Source of the DNA: Lepidostoma basale
Taxonomy: Eukaryota > Arthropoda > Insecta > Trichoptera > Lepidostomatidae
Length of the DNA: 64,000 nt
Reading direction: 5' to 3'
Assembly (NCBI GenBank): GCA_022606425.2
Contig: JAHDVF020001251.1
Location: 1,908,501-1,972,500, forward strand
Part shown: one piece after another, positions 42,965 to 54,000 of the stretch
Layout of the letters: every line of letters starts with the position of its first letter
How positions within the stretch are numbered: the stretch's first letter is position 1
Notes under the pieces: model-generated
The model's input: only the letters and a program-made list of their open reading frames with translations
Told to the model about the DNA's origin: nothing
Databases searched by the model: none
Made by a program: the position numbers and the translations under genes

Positions 42965-43175
42965 CTGGTTTCAATTGTCTGGCCTGTCTTGTGCGGCTCT
43001 TTTGAAATGTGCATATGATGAGCAGCGCACGTCCACCAACAGGTCCTCCAGGTACTCTCGGCGTGGGCGTCCCCTAGAGTTTGTCCCCTCGGTCATACCC
43101 TCCATTATGGCATGCAAGAGGCCTTCTTGTCGTATTACATGGCCGATCCATCTTGCATTATCACACTATTAATTC
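42965..43175 (-). pseudogene. LINE-delta fragment
   Basis: The minus strand encodes RWIGHVIRQEGLLHAIMEGM, TEGTNSRGRPRREYLEDLLV and DVRCSSYAHFKRA. Close to the copy at 54001-54420. Confidence 0.75.
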
Positions 43176-43955
43176 CAGTTTGTAATGAAATAGATTCACT
43201 TTTCTTGATGAATATTTCACTTTTTCTATTTTTTAACTTCTCAGAATTTATAATACATACATATTTATTAATTTTTATCCGTAACAACTTTCAAATCGTA
43301 TTTTCTTTCTATCATTTCATAACCTAAGCTTTGTAAACAAAACCCTTTTAAAAATTATATATTTTTTTATATGACTTTCTTTATTTTAAAATAACCCCTT
43401 TAGTCATTTTTTAAGTAGATTTAAATATTAGTAAAAAAATCTTCAGTTTAAATTTTCGCATGGATTTGACATTATATTAAAGATTATGACAATATTTAGA
43501 GTTAAATTATATTTAATCTTAAACATTAGTTTAGTTAATTTGCCAATTATTATATTGTAATTAAAATGGAGAGAAATGTTTGCCAAATCTTTACGAGTAA
43601 AGATATTTCCAGTGTAAATATTTTTTTAGTCAACACTCATTACATTTAATTAGTAATTTTTATTTTATTTTTCAATTATAATAGTAATGTGTATCTACGT
43701 CATAGATGTAAGATTGACATATCGGTGGTGATACTTCCCTTTGGCTACCACATTTCCCTTTCGGGAAGTACTGATAATATTTATAATAAAATGCCATTCA
43801 TTTTGTTTTAAACAAATCATTAATCAGATTGAGGGATTATTAAATATTTAACCTTTTGTCAAAAATGTAAAGTATTTCATTTATCTTAATTATTATTTAT
43901 TAATTGTAGAAAATCTATGGTTGACTCCATTTTAAAAACAATCTTCAATTTCTTT
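43176..43955. other. Unassigned AT-rich sequence
   Basis: Nothing recognised; 43725-43760 has a small hairpin (acttccctttggctac / cctttcgggaagtac). Confidence 0.4.
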
Positions 43956-43956
43956 A

Positions 43957-44084
43957 GAAGAAATCTGCTTTACCGACATATCTTTGAAATTTGCTTTACC
44001 GAAATATCCAGAAATCTGCTTTACCGACATATTCAGAAATCTGCTTTACCGACATATCCTGAAATCTGCTTTTCTGACACGTCC
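43957..44084. repeat. Minisatellite, 5 units of about 25 bp
   Basis: The unit agaaatctgctttaccgaca + tatcc is repeated five times with a few substitutions (unit 2 longer, unit 5 diverged). No interspersed unique spacers. Confidence 0.85.
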
Positions 44085-44379
44085 TTCTAAATTTTAAAAT
44101 GGGCTATCTATAATATCATTAACCATTGTCAAATTGTAATTTAAAATGCTTGTTCACTTTTGCAAAACCACATATTGACTTGTTTCATTGGGATAAAACA
44201 GGTTTTCACTAAAATATTACTATAATATATATGGAAAAAGTGTTTATAATTTTGTCATTTCAATTTATTTGTCCAACAGATGTGTAAAACTTCAAATTAA
44301 ATATTTAATAATGATCAAGATGTCCATTTTATAGAAGTTTTATTAAATTATTATATGCTAGTGATATATTTCACCTTCT

Positions 44380-44755
44380 TCTTCTTTGAATGCCATGTCA
44401 GGGCCCCCCAACATCGGCTATCACCCTGGCGTAGGCCTCTCTGTCCTGTGTCTCTCACTCCACGAACTCTGGTCTATTCTTTGATATTCTGAAGCCAGGA
44501 CATCTGGGGTCTTCCCTCACCGCACGTACCCTCGATCTTCCCTTTTATGATGAGGTGCAGCAGATTGTATTTCTCGTTGCGGAGAATGTTTCCCAAATAT
44601 GTCATCTTTCTAGACTTCACATCAGCCAACAATTCTCTTCCTACTCTGGCTCTATGTAGCACCTCATTGTTGGTGACCATATCAGTCCATGAGATCCACA
44701 ACATTCTGCGATGGAGCCTTATATTTCAGCACCACCTTCTTGATCTGTTGGATGA
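44380..44755 (-). pseudogene. LINE-theta C-terminal fragment
   Basis: The minus strand encodes MLWISWTDMVTNNEVLHRAR, SRKMTYLGNILRNEKYNLLH and GEGRPQMSWLQNIKE, then a degenerate end with a GAAGAAGAAG tail at 44370-44382. Confidence 0.77.
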
Positions 44756-44796
44756 ATAAAATTTAAGGTTCATAAAACAAATATAACATTTTGAAT

Positions 44797-45280
44797 GTAT
44801 ACAAATACTTGTAGACGAATACTGGATTTAACCCATTGCGGATTATCATTTTTAAGGATTAATTGTATCTCAATAGAGACGAAGATGCAAATTGGAAACA
44901 GAATACGGTGGTCGAGGCGTTTACAGGACTTATGACTTGTCATTGGTTAGGTTAAGCGTACGCTTTATGTAATACAACATTCCCCATTCCCCCCTTCTTA
45001 CGACCACCACGTCTGACAAATTTTTGGAAGATGTATATATGCTACAATGTTGGGAAACACTTCACATTTTTTAGTTCAATCTACACTAGCGCCATCTATT
45101 AAGATTATTTGTCAGACGTGGTGGTCGTAAGAAGTGCGGAATGGGGAATGTTGTATTACATAAAGCGTACGCTTAACCCAACCAATGACAGGTCATAAGC
45201 TCTGTAAACGCCTCGACCACCGTATTCTGTTTCCAATTTGCATCTTCGTCTCTATTGAGATACAATTAATCCTTAAAACA
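44797..45280. repeat. Two MITE-A arms in inverted orientation (long hairpin)
   Basis: 44797-45105 is MITE-A reversed, 45108-45280 MITE-A forward. The outermost about 160 bp are nearly perfect inverted complements (attgtatctcaatagagacg ... cgtctctattgagatacaat). Could form a cruciform; contains no gene. Confidence 0.8.
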
Positions 45281-45719
45281 AATATATTAAAAATACTAGC
45301 ATTTATAGAAAAAAGTTGTATTTCTTTTAGTATTATTAAAGTTAGAAGCTTTGTGACTATTTCAAAGTTACGGTTCCTTGTATAAGGTTTTAATACTCAA
45401 TTCAATGTCCAAATGGCTTTGAAATAAAATTAGTTCTAATAATGATTTCTGTAGGATAATTTTCATGCTCTGCTTTGTTAAATATGTTATATAATAATTT
45501 TCATCGAATATTATTGTTGAAATGCTATTCGGCACAAAATGGCTGATAGCTTTCTGCATCATTCACTTCAATTAGATGCTAAAATCAAATTTTGAAATCT
45601 TGCCTTATCAATAATAAGTGTAATGTTGTCCAATGAATGTGAAAGATTATGCCCATTAATATGTTTAATACTGTGATAAAAAATAAGGTGACTTAGTTTA
45701 TTAAATTTAAAATCATTAT

Positions 45720-46025
45720 TTATTCTTGCAAATCAATTTCATCGCCTTCAAAGTACCCTTCTGACACAATGCACTTATACCAATGTTTAAATCCTTAAAA
45801 TAGTCAGAGAAGTCTTTTTCTCTTCGATTCGGCTTTTATCTCCTTAATCAAGTCGAAACCGTGTCCTCCGAGAGGTCTTTTGAGTTTGTTGAACAGTCGG
45901 AAGTCGCAAGGTGCTAAATCAGGCGAATACGGTGGTTGTGCAATATGAGTCGATTTTTTGGTAAAATCTTCTTGAATAACTAATGCAGTTTGGGACGGTG
46001 CATTATTGTGATGCAAATAGTAGCT
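45720..46025 (-). pseudogene. mariner transposase C-terminal fragment
   Basis: The minus strand encodes HHNNAPSQTALVIQEDFTKK, STHIAQPPYSPDLAPCDFRL, FNKLKRPLGGHGFDLIKEIK, then after a frameshift WYKCIVSEGYFEGDEIDLQ. H.DNAP (second Asp changed to Asn) and SPDLAPCDF (third Asp kept) belong to the mariner DDD triad. A different mariner lineage from 9915 and 58817. Confidence 0.85.
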
Positions 46026-46296
46026 ATGAATAGTTAATCCTTGTTAACCATTTGGTTAAAATAAATAATTTCATAGTACCCACGAACTTTAAATGAAAAA
46101 TTCACATTATTTTTTGATCACAGTAGTATATTTTCTAGAAATATATAAATGGCATATTATTTTATGTATATTATAGTTAATTTTACACAATTAGTCAAAT
46201 TTACATTATTTAAATATTATTACGATGTTACATTTCATCGATGACAACACAAAATTTGAAATGGCAACTCTCAAATTAGATATTTTTTTACATTTC

Positions 46297-46512
46297 GCAC
46301 GCTTAAAAGAACACTGGCTTAACTCAAAAAAGCAAGTTTTGATCAATCCGACATGAGTCGGTGTTTTAACAAAAACACGTACGTTAACATTGTGAACGAT
46401 TATCGTACGTACAAATGGATAGCGTTAACATTGTGAAAAATAGATGGATAGCGTTAACACAAGCCTCTGTCTAATGTTAACTCAATTATGACCTAAACCA
46501 TAATCGATCAGT
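46297..46512. mobile_element. MITE-B second copy
   Basis: tcgcacgcttaaaag ... ttaagcatgcga, with internal atggatagcgttaacattgt repeats. Reverse orientation relative to 1163-1420 and more diverged at the ends. Confidence 0.75.
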
Positions 46513-46799
46513 TTACTATTAAGCATGCGATTTGTAGAGAAACTCAGTTCATGGGAGTTTGTTCATAAAATAATGGGAATAGTTGATAAATGTGGTGTAT
46601 TCTTTCTAAAGGGATGTTATTTTTATATGCTTTGGAGAGGGGATGTAATTTTATGATTATTATTTTAAAAAAACATACTATTTCAAATGCAAATTTGAAA
46701 CAATAGTTAAAAATTAAAATATCTTTCAATTAACCATTTCAGACCTGATTATAATAAAATTGCATTGAACTTCTAGATACTGGTTAAAATATTGCTTTA

Positions 46800-47580
46800 T
46801 TATTATGTATGAGGTATGCAAGTCAAATGATTTAATGATGAATGTCGGAAAGTCAAAGGTGATGGTTTTCGAAAGGGAAGAGCAAATGACAGTTTGTAAT
46901 ATAAGTGTGAACGAAGAGAACTTGGAACAGGTGAGGGAATTTGTGTATTTAGGTAGCATGTTCACAGCAGATGCCCGAACGGATAGTGACGTCGAAAGAA
47001 GGGTTGGTGCGGGTAACAAGGTGAATGGAGCTTTAAAAATAGTTATTGGAAACAAGAATTTATCAATGAATGCGAAAACGGCCATTCGCAATGGAGTTCC
47101 CAACCCTAATGTATGGAAGCGAAGCATGGAACTGGCAGAAGAAGGATGAGAGTAGAATAAATGCGGTAGAGATGAGGTCCCTAAGACGTATGTGTGGTAG
47201 AACGATATACGACAGAATCTCAAATGCTGATATAAGAAAGGAATGCAGAGCAGAAGAAGGTATTATGAACAAAATTATGAAAGGATCGCTGCGTTGGTTC
47301 GGACATATGGAACGCATGGATGGAGAAAGAATGGTTAAGAAAGTATACGTTAATGATGTAAATGGGGTACGAAGTCGAGGCAGACCGAGGAAAACATGGC
47401 ATGACCAAATTAATCAAATTTTAAAGGTTGGTCATGTTAGAAGTCGGAGGAATCGACGTGCGTGTATGACTCGTTGTATGAATGTGGAGGAAGCTAGAGA
47501 GGTTTGCCAGGATAGAGTAGTGTGGCGGTCCATTCTCTCTGCCTACCCCTGCGGAGAAACGGCGTGATGGTTTGTTTGTG
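46800..47580 (+). pseudogene. LINE-alpha fragment with GTTT tail, longest open copy
   Basis: 46805-47100 encodes MYEVCKSNDLMMNVGKSKVM, VCNISVNEENLEQVREFVYL and ERRVGAGNKVNGALKIVIGN. A -1 shift at about 47095 leads into 47100-47567, LMYGSEAWNWQKKDESRINA, RSLRRMCGRTIYDRISNADI, SLRWFGHMERMDGERMVKKV, SRGRPRKTWHDQINQILKVG and RACMTRCMNVEEA..VCQDR. It ends gtgatggtttgtttgtg. Only one frameshift, so it is among the youngest. Confidence 0.88.
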
Positions 47581-47980
47581 TTTGTTATTATAAATCATTT
47601 ATCATTTTAAGACATGGATTGAATTGTTTAAATTATTAAGTATAATTATTTAAAAAAATGTAACTATTTTTTATTATATGTATGTATTGAAATAACATCA
47701 CACATGTGATTTTTTTTTGGTTTAGGTTTATTTAATTTTAATTTGTGTTTCATGACATTTAAAATTTTGGTTTATTGTCTTAAAAAATAATAATTTAGAA
47801 GTCCTAAACATTGCACTTGCAGTGAGCTCAAGTGTTACTCTGAAACCAGTTGTTTTAGTTAATTTTACTTAGGAAATGTTTAAGTTATTTGAGATTAGTT
47901 GACTGTAATGAAAATAAATCAATTTATTTAATTTATGTTTGTTTTCTTTCCTCCACATTCCGCTTTCGAATAACCCTTAT
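47581..47980. other. Unassigned AT-rich sequence
   Basis: Nothing recognised. Confidence 0.4.
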
Positions 47981-47981
47981 T

Positions 47982-48165
47982 TTCCTTCTTCTTTCGGTGC
48001 CGTGTCAGGTCCCCTCAACGTTGGCGATCACTGCAGCAAAGGAATTTCTATCCTGCGCTACTTGGAACAGGTTAGCTCTTGTTATTCCCGTCCACCCTTT
48101 GATGTTCCGCAGCCAGGACAGCTGCCTTCTACCAACTCTCCAACATCCCTCTATTTTATCCATTA
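47982..48165 (-). pseudogene. LINE-theta 3' fragment
   Basis: The minus strand encodes KIEGCWRVGRRQLSWLRNIK, GWTGITRANLFQVAQDRNSF, AAVIANVEGT, followed by a GAAGAAGG tail. Confidence 0.75.
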
Positions 48166-48251
48166 ACCACCCTAGGCATATAAACGTACGTGATACATTC
48201 ACTTTGACTGTACCATTCTGCGCTATTCCGTATCACGTACGCGCTTGTATA

Positions 48252-48655
48252 AAGTAAACTAACTAACTAACTAACCATCACGCCATCTCCCGAAGGGGTA
48301 GGCAGAAAGATTGGACTGCCACACTTTTCTTTCCTGACATATTTCTGTCGCTTCCTCAACATTCATACATCGTGTCTTGCACGCGCGTCGATTTCTCTGA
48401 CTCCTCACAAGGCCAACATTCAATATTTGATTTATTTGATCGTGCCACGTTTTCCTCGGTCTTCCGTCTTCCTCTATTTCTGGTTACATTTAGATCAACA
48501 TATAATTTTTTTACCATTCTTTCTTTCCATATGTCCAAACCATCTTAATGATCCTTTCATTATTTTGTACATGACACCATCATTCGCACCGCATTCACTT
48601 CTTATATTTTCATTTGACACTCTATCATACACAGAGTATCCATACATTCATCTAA
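48252..48655 (-). pseudogene. LINE-alpha fragment with GTTA tail
   Basis: ctaactaactaactaaccat tail, then on the minus strand RACKTRCMNVEEATEICQER, GRPRKTWHDQINQIL (frameshifted by a local duplication of cttcc), SLRWFGHMER and YDRVSNENIRSECGANDGV. Confidence 0.82.
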
Positions 48656-48935
48656 AGTAATGTACCTAAAATATACAAACTGTTAGGGATACGCGCATGT
48701 GCCAACAACACTTGAGTACAAGTCTTCACAAATATGAAAGTTTTCAAATCAAGTGAAATCAACTGTGATTGTTATATTTTATTATTAAATATACTTATTG
48801 ATGTTATTTATGAGAATAAAATTATTTTCATTCAGTTTTTATGTAAAAAAATAACCTAAGTGAATCAGCGACAAAGTGACCTTGGCCGGTGATTCGCCAG
48901 CTTTGTGTTGTAATGGGTTAAAGGCTTTTCGCATA
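48656..48935. other. Unassigned sequence
   Basis: Nothing recognised. Confidence 0.4.
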
Positions 48936-49363
48936 TGAGGCCACTAGGACAAGAGTGGTCTAACCAACATTTTTTGAAAAATTGAGTTACTGGTCTAACC
49001 CACACCTATTTGTGACCTACTATAAAAGAAAAATTAATCTAACCACCATTTCCAAGTGGAAACATAGATATCGCCATAAATACTTCTTTTGCTCTGACAA
49101 AAAATCAAAATATATGGAGCGAAATGTGGTCTATAACCTATACCTAACTAGTAACCATCAAAAAATATCCTTAAACTTTATATTTCCCAATATTTCAAAT
49201 ACTATTCTAAAGACATTTACCAAACAAACAAGGTTTATCACTAAAGAAGACCCTAACCCATATAGTTTTAAAAAAAAAATGGGGAAAAAACGTCAAATTT
49301 TCAATCGCATTTATCTCCATTGTCTAAATTTGGGGTTAGACCACTCTTACCCTGGCGGCCTCA
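48936..49363. mobile_element. 428-bp TIR element with TA target site
   Basis: tgaggccactaggacaagag... and ...ctcttaccctggcggcctca are inverted repeats of about 30 bp with a few mismatches, flanked by TA on both sides. A plus-strand frame is open across almost the whole element (SKWKHRYRHKYFFCSDKKSK ...), but it resembles no transposase I know and its composition follows AT-richness. Confidence 0.75.
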
Positions 49364-49399
49364 TATATCAGTTAGGGCTGATGATGAGCTCTGTGAAAT

Positions 49400-49930
49400 T
49401 TGAACTTACAATAAATACCGCCTTCATAATTCCATCTATAGATCCCTGTATAAAACAATCATCCGAACAGTAGTGACCTATGGGTGTGAGGCGTGGACAA
49501 TGACAGCGAAATCTGCAGAGCGACTGGATACTTTTGAGAGAAGGGTGCTGCGCAGAATTCTGGGGCCTGTGAACGACGGTGAAGGCTGGAGAGTGCGGCA
49601 TAATGACGAGCTGTACAATATTTACAAAGCTCCCAGTCTCTTCACACAGGTCAGACTGAATAGACTGAGATGGGCCGGTCACGTGCAGAGGATGCCGTCA
49701 TCGCGAACCCCAAAAAGATTGCTGGAGTGGCACCCAGGTGGTAGAAGACCAATTGGACGACCAAGGCTGCGATGGGAGGATGAAGTTGGGAGAGATGGAA
49801 CAAGATTGTTAAGAGTGTCAGATTGGAGGGTCGAAGCGGAGGACAGGAGGAGTTGGAGGCGAAGAATACTGGAGGCTAAGGCTCGATATGGGCTGTAGGG
49901 CCATCGAAGAAAGATAGATAGGGAAAATAA
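49400..49930 (+). pseudogene. LINE-iota (RTE/CR1-like) C-terminal part, nearly intact frame
   Basis: IYRSLYKTIIRTVVTYGCEA, WTMTAKSAERLDTFERRVLR, RILGPVNDGEGWRVRHNDEL, APSLFTQVRLNRLRWAGHVQ, RMPSSRTPKRLLEWHPGGRR and GRPRLRWEDEVGRDG, ending in ARYGL and a stop. The RLRWAGHVxRM...GRPR.RW.D.V order is the standard ORF2 C terminus. 3' end agatagatagggaaaataat. Confidence 0.88.
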
Positions 49931-50399
49931 TAATAAAAGACTCGTTTGGAATAGTTATATTTTTTTATTCAACAAAATGTATACATCTCAATTCAGTAAC
50001 ATATACGATGAACAGGCATCTTTACAAGCAGACAATATCTCCCTCACCTTAGTAGAAGCCCTTATATTGATTGTTTTAATAATTACAACTAAAACATACC
50101 TTCCTTACATTCTATCCACAATATTTTCGTCATTTAAAATATACATTCATCTCACTTTTTAAAATATACAAGATTTATTAAGCCTAAAATAGTTTTTAAC
50201 CCCTATTATACGGTAAGCTTCATTTGCAGTATAAATAAAGGTCTTGAACTGCGGCATACTACATTTGAAGCTCACACAGATAGTCCCAGTTTTTTTATAA
50301 TATTATATACAATTTAGTAGCAAAGTAATAATGTTTATAAGATAAATTAAAATATGAGCTGAAAATGTAGTCTGTTGTAATTCAAAACCATTTTTTTTT
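49931..50399. other. Unassigned AT-rich sequence
   Basis: Nothing recognised. Confidence 0.4.
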
Positions 50400-51535
50400 G
50401 TAATTAATACAAATGAAAACGTCTGTTTTCTAAAAGTTTTATTATATACTTAGGAAATTGAAAATAACTTTGTTTAATACACAAAATATTTAAAAAAACA
50501 CAACATGTTTCGGAGGATACCTCCATCTTCAGGTGTAAAAATATAATAAAAACTAAATAAAGAAAGACTAATATAAAAATGCATTTAAAATTCGATACAA
50601 TAATTCAAATTTAAAAATTAACCTGGGTTATTAGTTATAAGTACTAATATATAAAAAAAAAATTATCAGTAAGAACCAATAAATAATATTAAATGCATGT
50701 TTTTTCTAAATTCTTAAAATTTCTAAATAAAATCTTTTCAAGAAATAAAGCAAAAACTGGTCCAAGTTTAAAAAGCATAAAAATTGGAGAAGTATTATCC
50801 TGGCGTTTTCTAGCAAATGTAGCCTTTCACATTGCATTAATAAAAAGATTTTCGGCTTAATGCTTACACCTATTCTTAATAGATGGCGCTAGTGTAGTAG
50901 ATTGAACTAATAACATGTGAAGTGTGGTGCAACATAGTAGCATATATACAACATCCAAAATAAAAATATTGTCAGACGTGGTGTGTTCGTAAGAAGGACG
51001 GAATGGGGAATGTTGTTAACATAAAGCGATCGCTTAACCCAACCAATGACAGGTCATAAGTCCTGTAGACGCCTCGACCACCATATTCCGTTTCTAAAAA
51101 AACAATTTACATCTTCGTCTCTATTGAGATACAATGAATCCTTGAATGATCGTATCGAATTTTAAATGCATTTTTATATTAGTCTTTCATTGTTTAGTTT
51201 TTATTATATTTTTACACCGAAACCTCCGAAACATGTCATGTTTTTTAATATTTTTTAAATATCTTGTGGATTAAACAAAGTTATTTTCAATTTTCTAAGT
51301 ATATTACTATGGAAGTCCACAGTGTTAATGCCTTAGCGTACAATAATTTTTATTATATTTTATGTGAATGACATGTTTCATCTGTCTAAGGCATTATCAA
51401 ATTGATAATTGATACTGGCATGGAAGGGCGAAACATGTAATTCACATAAAAGATAATAAAACAGATGTTTTCATTTGTATTCATTATTTAATACGGAGTT
51501 TTACAACATTGTTCAAGAAACCATTGTTTTTTTGG
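50400..51535. repeat. Nested foldbacks: MITE-C containing element D2 containing MITE-A
   Basis: MITE-C ends lie at 50400-50442 (cgtctgttttctaaaagttt) and 51345-51535. Between them is an element with about 150-bp inverted arms (50443-50602 and 51152-51303; gaaaataactttgtttaata / attaaacaaagttattttc, acatgtttcggagg / cctccgaaacatgt). Inside its loop sits MITE-A at 50817-51145. Confidence 0.78.
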
Positions 51536-51835
51536 ACTGCGAATGTAGCCGGTCGCATTATAAGGGTTAAATTGCACTTGATTGTGGCCATATTGAGGAA
51601 AGAGGCAAATGATATCCAAATGTATAGAACTACGCAGAATAAAATTAAAATACTTAGATATATGTGCGCTGGAAAGGGTTTGTCAATACAAATATTTAGA
51701 CTGTTGGCTGAATGATCCGTGGAATCGCAGCCAGGATATAAAAACAAGAATAGAGATGAGAAATAGCTTCTTCAAAATGAAATCGGTGCTACACAACAGA
51801 GACCTACCCAATGAATTGATAATAATAATAATAAG

Positions 51836-52350
51836 CTAACTTTTAAAGCGCCGTTTTTGTGATATAATCACCTCAAGGGCGCATTAAGACGTGTTTTAAA
51901 TCTAAATATCTAAATTTTCACGATCCGTCAAAAAGTATCGTGGAACAAAGTATAAATTTTTAATTGGGTATGAAATAAGAAAAAGATGGGTTTTCAGTTT
52001 AGATCTGAAATCTGTCAGATCATTTATGCATCTGAGGTGTGAAGGGAGATTATTCCAAGCTGATGGACCGGCTACCGCGAACGCTCGATCCCCGAAATTT
52101 GTACTGGGGCAACGCTTCGGCTCAACTAATCTTCCTATTGCCGAGGAGTTCACCGAGCGAGGTATACAGAGTTCAGATATATAACTTGGTGCCATTCCAT
52201 GTAGCGCTTTGAAGACTGTCCAGCAGAGTTTATACTGGATTCTTTCTGGACTTTTAAGCCATTGAAGTTCTTTGAGATGTTGTGTTATATGGGACTTTTT
52301 TGGAATGCCTTTAATGAGTCTTGCTGCTGCATTGAACGCAGATTGAAGTT
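51836..52350 (-). pseudogene. LINE-beta (CR1/L2-like) 3' fragment
   Basis: Tail (aataat)n at 51820-51833, 3' end aaagcgccgtttttgtgata. The minus strand encodes RLIKGIPKKSHITQHLKELQ, WLKSPERIQYKLCWTVFKAL, APSYISELC, FGDRAFAVAGPSAWNNLPSH and FRSKLKTHLF. Same subtype as 5290 and 7385. Confidence 0.85.
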
Positions 52351-52419
52351 TGTTTATTTGTTGTTTTTTATATATAATAGTTTGATATTACATACTACTC
52401 ATTTTGTTCTATGGTATAA

Positions 52420-52690
52420 ATCAAATCAAATCAGGTTATTTCATCAACAGACATTACATAATTAATTTTTATGGCATCTATTGAGAACACGTAAAATAAT
52501 ATATTGTGTATAGTATACTACCAGAAACGCATGAGATGGTTCAACATTAGGAAGACAGGATACTTTCAAGAATTAAGAGTATTTTCCTTCTGAACGTACT
52601 TTCACTAATGTGAAAGACGTCGATCTCCGAAGAGAAGGCGTTCAGCAGATTAATTGCTCTTCCCACCGGTGTCACCAGAGGCAGGTAGAA
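52420..52690 (-). pseudogene. LINE-zeta 3' fragment with GATTT tail
   Basis: Begins aaatcaaatcaaatcaggtt (tail), then the reverse complement of LPLVTPVGRAINLLNAFSSE, IDVFHISESTFRRKILLILE. Confidence 0.78.
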
Positions 52691-52934
52691 ATATGGAACT
52701 TGAAAATAGCTATCATCAAAAAGCAGGATGCCTTTGAAACGTTGATATCGGAGGAAGTACTGCAGAAGTATATTACGCTCCTGGAGACAAAGTGTATTTA
52801 TGTTAAATTGGTGCTGTTGTATTACAAAAATAAGAATCAAAACATTGTTTTTTTCTTCTGCGCTTGGCACCTCGATCAGATCACCTCTTCAAGTATTTAT
52901 CAAAGGAGCAAATTTGATATCCAGATCACAAGAT

Positions 52935-53270
52935 CAACGAAAAGGAGAAGAGAAAGAAGATGGGTTTTTCTCCATTTAGTGATGAAGATAACAGGCGCAT
53001 GTTGAACATCATAGCGGAGAGGCGCTTGAAATGGATTGGTCATGTGTTGCGACACGAATGTTTCCTGCATGATGTGTTGGAGGGAATGGTCGAGGGATCC
53101 ATTGGCAGAGGACGACCTCGCCAGGAGTACCTAGACCAGATTTGCCGAGATATGGGCTGCACTTCTTATGCGGAGTTGAAGAGAGTTGCCGAGGACCGAG
53201 CGGAGTGGAAGAGGAGATGCATCGCCTTGCTGCAGACCAATATTTAGATTGAGACCGGAGAAGAAGATTG
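52935..53270 (+). pseudogene. LINE-delta C-terminal fragment
   Basis: RMLNIIAERRLKWIGHVLRH, ECFLHDVLEGMVEGSIGRGR, PRQEYLDQICRDMGCTSYAE, LKRVAEDRAEWKRRCIALLQ, then a GAGAAGAAGA tail. Open reading frame; close relative of 9470. Confidence 0.82.
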
Positions 53271-53434
53271 TTGATAAGAAATTTTCGAACATTTTTTTTT
53301 AAATGATTCCTAATTAGAATTAACATTTTTATGAATTTTAAACATTTGATGAAAATAATAGAAAAAATTGATATGACACATCAAACCAAGAGCAATGGTC
53401 CGACGTTAATATGGTAAAATATTACATAATATTA

Positions 53435-54000
53435 AGAGTTCTTTTTTTTTAAGAATTAAAAGAATATTTTACCCACTTGAGTTTATTTATCTCGACATGT
53501 TTCGAAGGTTCACAACTTCATCATCAGGAAACGATGTTGAAGATGTAAACCAGAGGATCCCAAAGTTTTTTGTCCCGTAGACCCCTTGCCGATTTCTTCT
53601 ATTTTGTGTAGACCCCCTGCTTTCCTAAAATAGATTTTTTTCAAGGCCAAAAAAAATCCAAAACAAAAAAGTCAGAATTATTGTCAACCTTTTTTTTATA
53701 GCACATTTGGAAAAATGTAATGAAAAAAAAAAAGGTCGCCGACGATTTTAATATTCGTTTTGCGTTTCAATATTCGGCTTCACTTTAGTTGAACCATCTC
53801 GTGGACCCCCATTTACATTTCATGTATTTTGAATTTGACTGATTTGATTTGATTTGATTCATGGACCCCCCAATTTTTTTTACAATTGTCGTAGACCCCT
53901 GGGGGTCTATATAGACCTCTTTGGGAATCACTAATGTAAACCTTTGAAACACTTCGAGAAAGTAAACTCAAAAGTGGAAAAAACAGTGTTTTAATTTATA
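53435..54000. repeat. Foldback element D interrupted by a hAT MITE
   Basis: ccacttgagtttatttatct, cgacatgtttcgaaggttca ... ccaccttcgag-type arm tttgaaacacttcgagaaag, taaactcaaaagtggaaaaa. The two arms are complementary and the join is split at atgtaaac. Confidence 0.72.
53551..53933. mobile_element. hAT-type MITE, 383 bp, TSD atgtaaac
   Basis: Left end cagaggatcccaaag, right end ctttgggaatcacta (imperfect TIR of the CAGTGATTCCCAAAG kind common in hAT elements). Exact 8-bp direct repeats atgtaaac at 53543-53550 and 53934-53941. Body with repeated gtagaccccctg / gtggacccccat. No transposase. Confidence 0.87.

Noticed and set aside
43957..44084. Possible CRISPR-like repeat array
   Set aside because: Units are directly adjacent with no unique spacers, and the genome is an insect's. 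It is a minisatellite.
49473..49898. 141-codon open frame as a host gene
   Set aside because: Motif order (CEAW, LRWAGHVxRM, GRPRxRWxDxV) is that of LINE ORF2 C termini; no splice signals or start context support a gene.
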